Shown: one piece after another, positions 45,001 through 51,000 of the stretch | Layout of the letters: the number at the start of each line of letters is the position of its first letter | How positions within the stretch are numbered: position 1 is the stretch's first letter | Assembly: GCA_009773355.1 (NCBI GenBank) | Contig: WRPG01000002.1 | Location: 1 to 64,000, forward strand | Direction of reading: 5' to 3' | Origin: Limisphaerales bacterium | GTDB lineage: Bacteria > Verrucomicrobiota > Verrucomicrobiia > Limisphaerales > SXTU01 | DNA length: 64,000 bases | Translations under genes and position numbers: made by a program | The notes under the pieces: generated by a model | The model's database searches: none | What the model was told of the DNA's origin: nothing | What the model saw: the letters and a program-made list of their open reading frames with translations, nothing else

Positions 45001-48000
45001 TCGGTGAACGTCACGGCCGGCTCCGCCGATACCACCTACACGGCCTCCGGCGCGGACAGCGCCATTTATGCCCTGGCCCTCCAAACCGATGGCAATCTGC
45101 TGGTGGGCGGTGACTTCACGGCGGTCAACGGCGTGTCGCGGAACCGGTTGGCGCGGCTGGATGCCAGCGGGGCGCTCGACCCGGTGTTCAACCCCGGCGG
45201 GGCAAACGGCTCCATCCGCTCCCTGCTGGTTTATGATCGTGGGGTCAACGCGGGGCGCATTCTGGTGGCCGGCTTCTTCACCCAGGTGAGCGGCACGAAC
45301 CGCGCCCGTATTGCGCGCCTCAACCAGGGCGGCTCGGTGGACCTCACTTTCGATCCCGGCGCGGGCGCGGACAACGCGATCTTCGCGGTGGCCCTGCAGT
45401 CTGATGACAAGGTGGTCATCGGCGGCGCCTTCAGCACGTTCAACGGCTTTGGGCGCAATTTCGTCGCCCGCCTCAACGCCAACGGGACGCTCGACAACAC
45501 GTTTGACCCCGGCACCGGCGCGAACGGCCCGGTGTTTGCCGTCGCCGTGCAGCCGGACGGCAAAATTCTCATCGGCGGTGACTTCACCACGGTGAATGGC
45601 GTGGCCCTGACCAATGTCGCGCGGCTGAACGCCAACGGTTCGGTGGACACCAGCTTCATCGTGGGCGGCGGCGCCAGCAGCACCGTCCGCTCCATCCTCG
45701 TGCAGACGGACGGAAAGATTCTCATGGCCGGCTCGTTCACCAACTACGCCGGGACGGCGGTGGGCCGCGTGGCGCGGCTGCACGCCACGGGCCTGCTCGA
45801 CCCCAGTTTCAACCCCGGCGGGCTGGGCGCGGACAACGCGGTGTTTTACATGACGATTCAAGGGGATGGGAAGATGCTGCTCGGCGGTGATTTCACCCGC
45901 TTCAACGGCGTGAGCCGCAACCGCTTCACCCGGCTGAATCCCGACGGCACGACCGACCCGACCATCAACATCGGAACCGGCGCGAACAACTTCGTGGCGG
46001 CCATTGCCGTGCAGACCGACGACCGGATTCTGCTCGCGGGCGGTTTCACCACCTTCAACAACGTGCCGCGTAGTTATCTCGTGCGCCTGCACGGTGGCGT
46101 CATCGCCGGCTCGGGCAGCCTGGAGTTCACCGCCGCCAATTATTTCGTGGCGGAAAACGCTGCGGCGGCGACCATCACCGTCCGGCGCGTCGGCGGCACC
46201 ACGGGGGCGGCCTCGGTCTTCTTCACGACCAGTGACGGCACGGCCACGACCAATGGCGTGCACTACACGAACGTCACCGCCACCTTGAATTTCCCGCAGG
46301 GCGAGACCTTCGTGGCCACGAACGTCTCCATCGTGGATGACACGGCCGTCAACACCGACCGGTTCGTGAATCTGTCGCTCTCCAGCTTCACCGGCGCGGC
46401 CTCGGGCGGCCAGAGCAACGCGCTGCTGACCATTGTGAACGACGACGGCCGGCTTGGTTTCAGCGCCGCGACCTACAACGTCAGCGAAGTGGTGGGCAGC
46501 GGCAGCGCGACCATCACCGTCACCCGCACAGGGGGGACCACCGGTTCAGCCACCGTGCAGTTCACCTCGACCACCAATGGCACGGCTACGCCCAACGTGG
46601 ACTACGTGCCGGCCAGCGGCACCCTGGTCTTTGGCGCGGGCGAGACAAACAAGACCTTCAGCCTGCCCATCATTGATGACCTGCTGCTCGAGGGCAACGA
46701 GACCATCGAACTCGTGCTCACCAACCTGACGGGCAATGCCGTGCCGGGCCAGATGACGGCGGTGCTCACCATCGTGGACAACGACGTCGCCCCCGGCGTC
46801 TTCAACTTCACGCTCGGCAACTACGTGACCAACGAGAGTGACACCATCGTGCTGGCGCAGGTCACGGTCACGCGCACCAACGGCAGCACGGGCGTGGTCT
46901 CGGTGGACTATCGCACGGGGGACGGAACCGCCCGGGCCGGGCAGGACTACTCCGCCACCATCGGGACGCTTTCCTTTGCGGATGGGGAGACGGTCAAGAC
47001 CTTCGTTGTGCCGATCCTGCCGGACTCGGTGCAGGAAACGAATGAAACCGTGTTCCTGGATCTGCTCAACCCGACCGGTGGCGCCACGATCGGATTCCAG
47101 AACTCGTCGGTGCTGACAATTCTCAACAACGACATCCTGATCTACGGCAACCTGGTCTTCAGCAGCGCGACCTACACCAACCGGGAGAACGACGGTGCGG
47201 CGGTCATCACGATCCGCCGGATTGGCGGCACCTCCGGCGCCATCGGGGTGAGCTACGCCACCACGACGAATGGCACGGCCGTCGCCGGATCGCATTATTC
47301 CCCGGTCAGCGGGACCCTGGCCTGGGCCAACGGGGATGCGACTGACCGGCTGATCACGGTGCCGTTGTTCAACAACTCGATCGTGGACGGTGACCGCACG
47401 GTTGGGTTGGCGCTCTCCAACCCGGCGAATGGCGCGAGCCTGAACCTTCCCAGCACCGCGACGCTGACCATCCGCGATGACGACTCCGCTCCCGGCGTGC
47501 TGGGCTTTTCCACGGTCATTTACAACGCGTTGGAGAGCGCCACCAACGCGCTGCTGACCGTCACCCGGACGAACGGCTTCACCGGGCCGGTCTCGGTGCA
47601 GTTCGCCACCTTCACGAACGCGCTTGATTCCGCAGTGGCGTATCCGGGCACCGGTCCGGTGGTGGCCGGCCAGCATTACACCAACACCACCGGCACGCTC
47701 TCGTTCCCGGACGGGGTCACCAATCTGACGCTCACGGTGCCGTTGCTGGACAACGCCCTGCAGGATGGCAACCGCACCTTTAGCGTCCGACTCTTTGGCG
47801 AGACCGGCGGCGCGCTGCTGGGCCTGAGCAACACGGTCGTCCGCATCGTGGACAACGAGAACAACGCCGGCTCCGTGGATGCGGGCTACATCACCGGCTC
47901 CGGGGCCAACGGCACGGTCACCGCCATCCTGCTCGCCACCAACGGCCAGGCCGTCATCGCCGGCGACTTTTCCTCCTTCAACGGCACTCCGCGCCAGAAC

Positions 48001-51000
48001 GTGGCCCGCATCAACGTGGACGGCACGCTCGACAACGGCTTCGACCTTGGATCGGTCACGTTGCTGCTGACGAACACGGCCAATGTCCTCACCCGCGAGC
48101 TGACCAATGCCACGGTGGCATCCATCACCACCGCCACCCCGCACGGCCTCTCGCCGGGCACCAATGTGACCGTCGCCGGCCTCACCCGCGCGCTGTTCAC
48201 GAGCGGCTCAGGCTTCACGGTCGCCAGCGTGGTTTCGCCGACCAACTTCACCTATCTCATCCCGCCGGTGAGCGTGACGGCCGCCGACGTGAGTCGCGCC
48301 GCCGGCACCGCCGTGGTGACCACCACCGTCGCGCACCAGTTGAACGTCGGCGACACGGTGACCATCACCGGCATGACGGACGCCTCGTTCGACGGAACCT
48401 TCCAGGTGGCATCGGTGCCCGGGGTCACCACCTTCACGTTCACGCAGGTCGGGCCGAACGTGCCCGTCACGGCGGACAGCGGCGTCGTTCGTTTGCAGGT
48501 GGTTCCGCTGGTGACTGAGCCGGGCGTTGCGTCGCACTTCTACAATGCCGCGAGCGTCCGCGCGCTCGGGGTCTACACCAACGGCGTGAACGCCAACAAG
48601 ATCGTCATCGGCGGCCTCTTCTCCGCCGTGGGCGGCAATCCGCGCACCAACATCACCCGGCTGAATGTGGACGGCTCGCCGGATGCCACCTTCAATCCCG
48701 CCGCCGCCGCCAACAACGCGGTGAATGGCGTGGCCATCCAGAACAACGGTCGCGTCGTGATCGGCGGCACATTCACGGCGGTCAACGGCGTTGCCCGCAA
48801 TTTCATCGCCCGGCTCAACTTTGATGGCACCCTGGACACGACCTTCGATGCCGGCTCCGGCCCCGACGCGCAGGTGCGGGTGGTCGCGGCGCTGACCGAC
48901 GGGCGCATCTTGATCGCGGGTGATTTCAGCACGGTGGCGGGGGTCGCCAGCCGCCGCATCGCCCGGTTGAACGTGGATGGCACGGTGGACCCCACCTTCG
49001 CCCCCGGCGGAACCATCACCAACGGGACCATTTACACCCTGGTGGTGCAGGTGAACGGGCAGATACTGGTGGGCGGCGCGTTCACCGCCTCCAACGGCGT
49101 GGTGCGGACCAATTTGATGCGGCTCAACGCGGACGGTTCACTGGATGCCACCTTCAATCCCGGCACCGGGCCGGATGATTTTGTGACGTCGCTTGCGCTC
49201 CAGCCGGACGGCAAGATCATCGTGGGTGGCGCCTTCGTGAACTTCGCCGGCTATGGTCGGAACCGGATTGTCCGGATTGATGGCAATGGCACGGTGGATC
49301 CGACGATCAATTTTGGGACGGGGGCGGATAACTTGGTCACGGCGACGGCCGTGCAGCCCGATGGAAAAATCCTCATCGGCGGGGCATTCACGAGCTTCAA
49401 CGGCATCGCGCAAAACCGCTTCACCCGCCTGCATGGCGGCCAGAACGCGGGGGCCGGGCTCGTGGTGTTCGGCGCGCAGCAGTTCACCGTGAGCGAGGCG
49501 GGCACCAACGCCACGATCACCGTGCTGCGCACGGGCGGCACCAGCAACACGGTGTCCGTGGATTACTCGGTCATTGCGGGGGGCACGGCGGTGGCCGGCT
49601 CGGATTACCTGCCCGTGGGCGGCACCCTGTTCTTCAGTCAGGGGGAGACGCTGCGAACCTTCCTGGTGCCGGTGATTGACGACACGCTGGTCCGGCCCGA
49701 TCGCACGGTGTTCCTCACGCTTTCCAACGCCACGGGCGGAGCCTCCCTGGACATTCCGCCGACGGCCGTGCTGCGGATCGCTGAGAACGACTCGTTCCTC
49801 GCCTTTGCCTCCACGACCTACAGCATTGCGGAGAGCGGCACCAATGCGGTCATCACGGTGGCTCGCACGGGCGGCACCAATGAGGCTGTCAGCGTGGAAT
49901 TCTTCACGGCTGGGATCACCGCCGTCGCCGGGGTGGACCACACGAATGTCGCGGGTCAACTGCTGTTCCCGGCCGGGGTGCTCACCCAGGCCTTCAATGT
50001 GCCGGTGGCGGATGATGTCGTCGTCGAAGGCAGCGAGACGGTGGCCTTGTTCCTGACCAATGCCGGCCCCATTGGCATCGCTTCCCTGGGTGCCGTGTCC
50101 AACGCCACGCTGACCATTGTGGACAATGATTTTGGCGTGGGCGTGCTGGGCTTCTCGGCCACGAATTTCAACGCCTTCGAGAATGTGGGGAGCGCCGTGG
50201 TCACGGTGACGCGCACCAATGGCAGTTCCGGGGCGGTGACGGTGAGTTTCGTCACCGTGGACGGGGTGGGCAATGCGACTGCGGGCGTGGACTACCGCAG
50301 CACCAACGGCATCCTGACGCTGGCCGATGGCGAGACGACCAAGACCTTCCAGGTCCCCTTGCTCGACGACACCATCGTTGAGGGCGCGGAGACCATTGCG
50401 CTCGTGCTGTTCAACGCCTCCGGCGGGGCGGGCCTCGGGCTGGCCAACGCGACGTTGACGGTCGTGGATGACGACGCGTTCGGCACCTTCCAGTTCGGCA
50501 CCAACAGCTTCACGGTGGACGAGGCCGCCGGCACCGTCACGGTCCCGGTCAACCGGGTCGGGGGCATCATTGGCGCGGTGTCCGTTGACATCACCAGTGT
50601 GAACGGCACTGCCATCGCCGGCGTTGACTTTGGCCAGGTTTCCCGGGTGCTGAACTTCGCGCCCGGCCAGACGACCAGCAACGTGGTGGTGCAGATCGTC
50701 AACGACCAGGTGGTTGAGCCGCAGGAGTCTTTCAGCCTGGTGCTAGGTCAGCCCACTGGTGGCGCGCAGTTGGGCGCGCTCACCAACGCCACGATGGCCA
50801 TCGTGGACGACGACATGCAGTTCAGCTTCGCGCTGGCCGCCTTCAGCGTGCTGGAAAACGCCTCCAACGCCGTGCTGACGGTCACGCGCTACGGGGTGAC
50901 CAACCTGACGGGCACGGTGACCGCCGTGACCAGCGACGGCACCGCCGTCAATGGCGTTGACTACGTGGGCGTCACCAACACCCTCACCTTCCAGCCGGGC

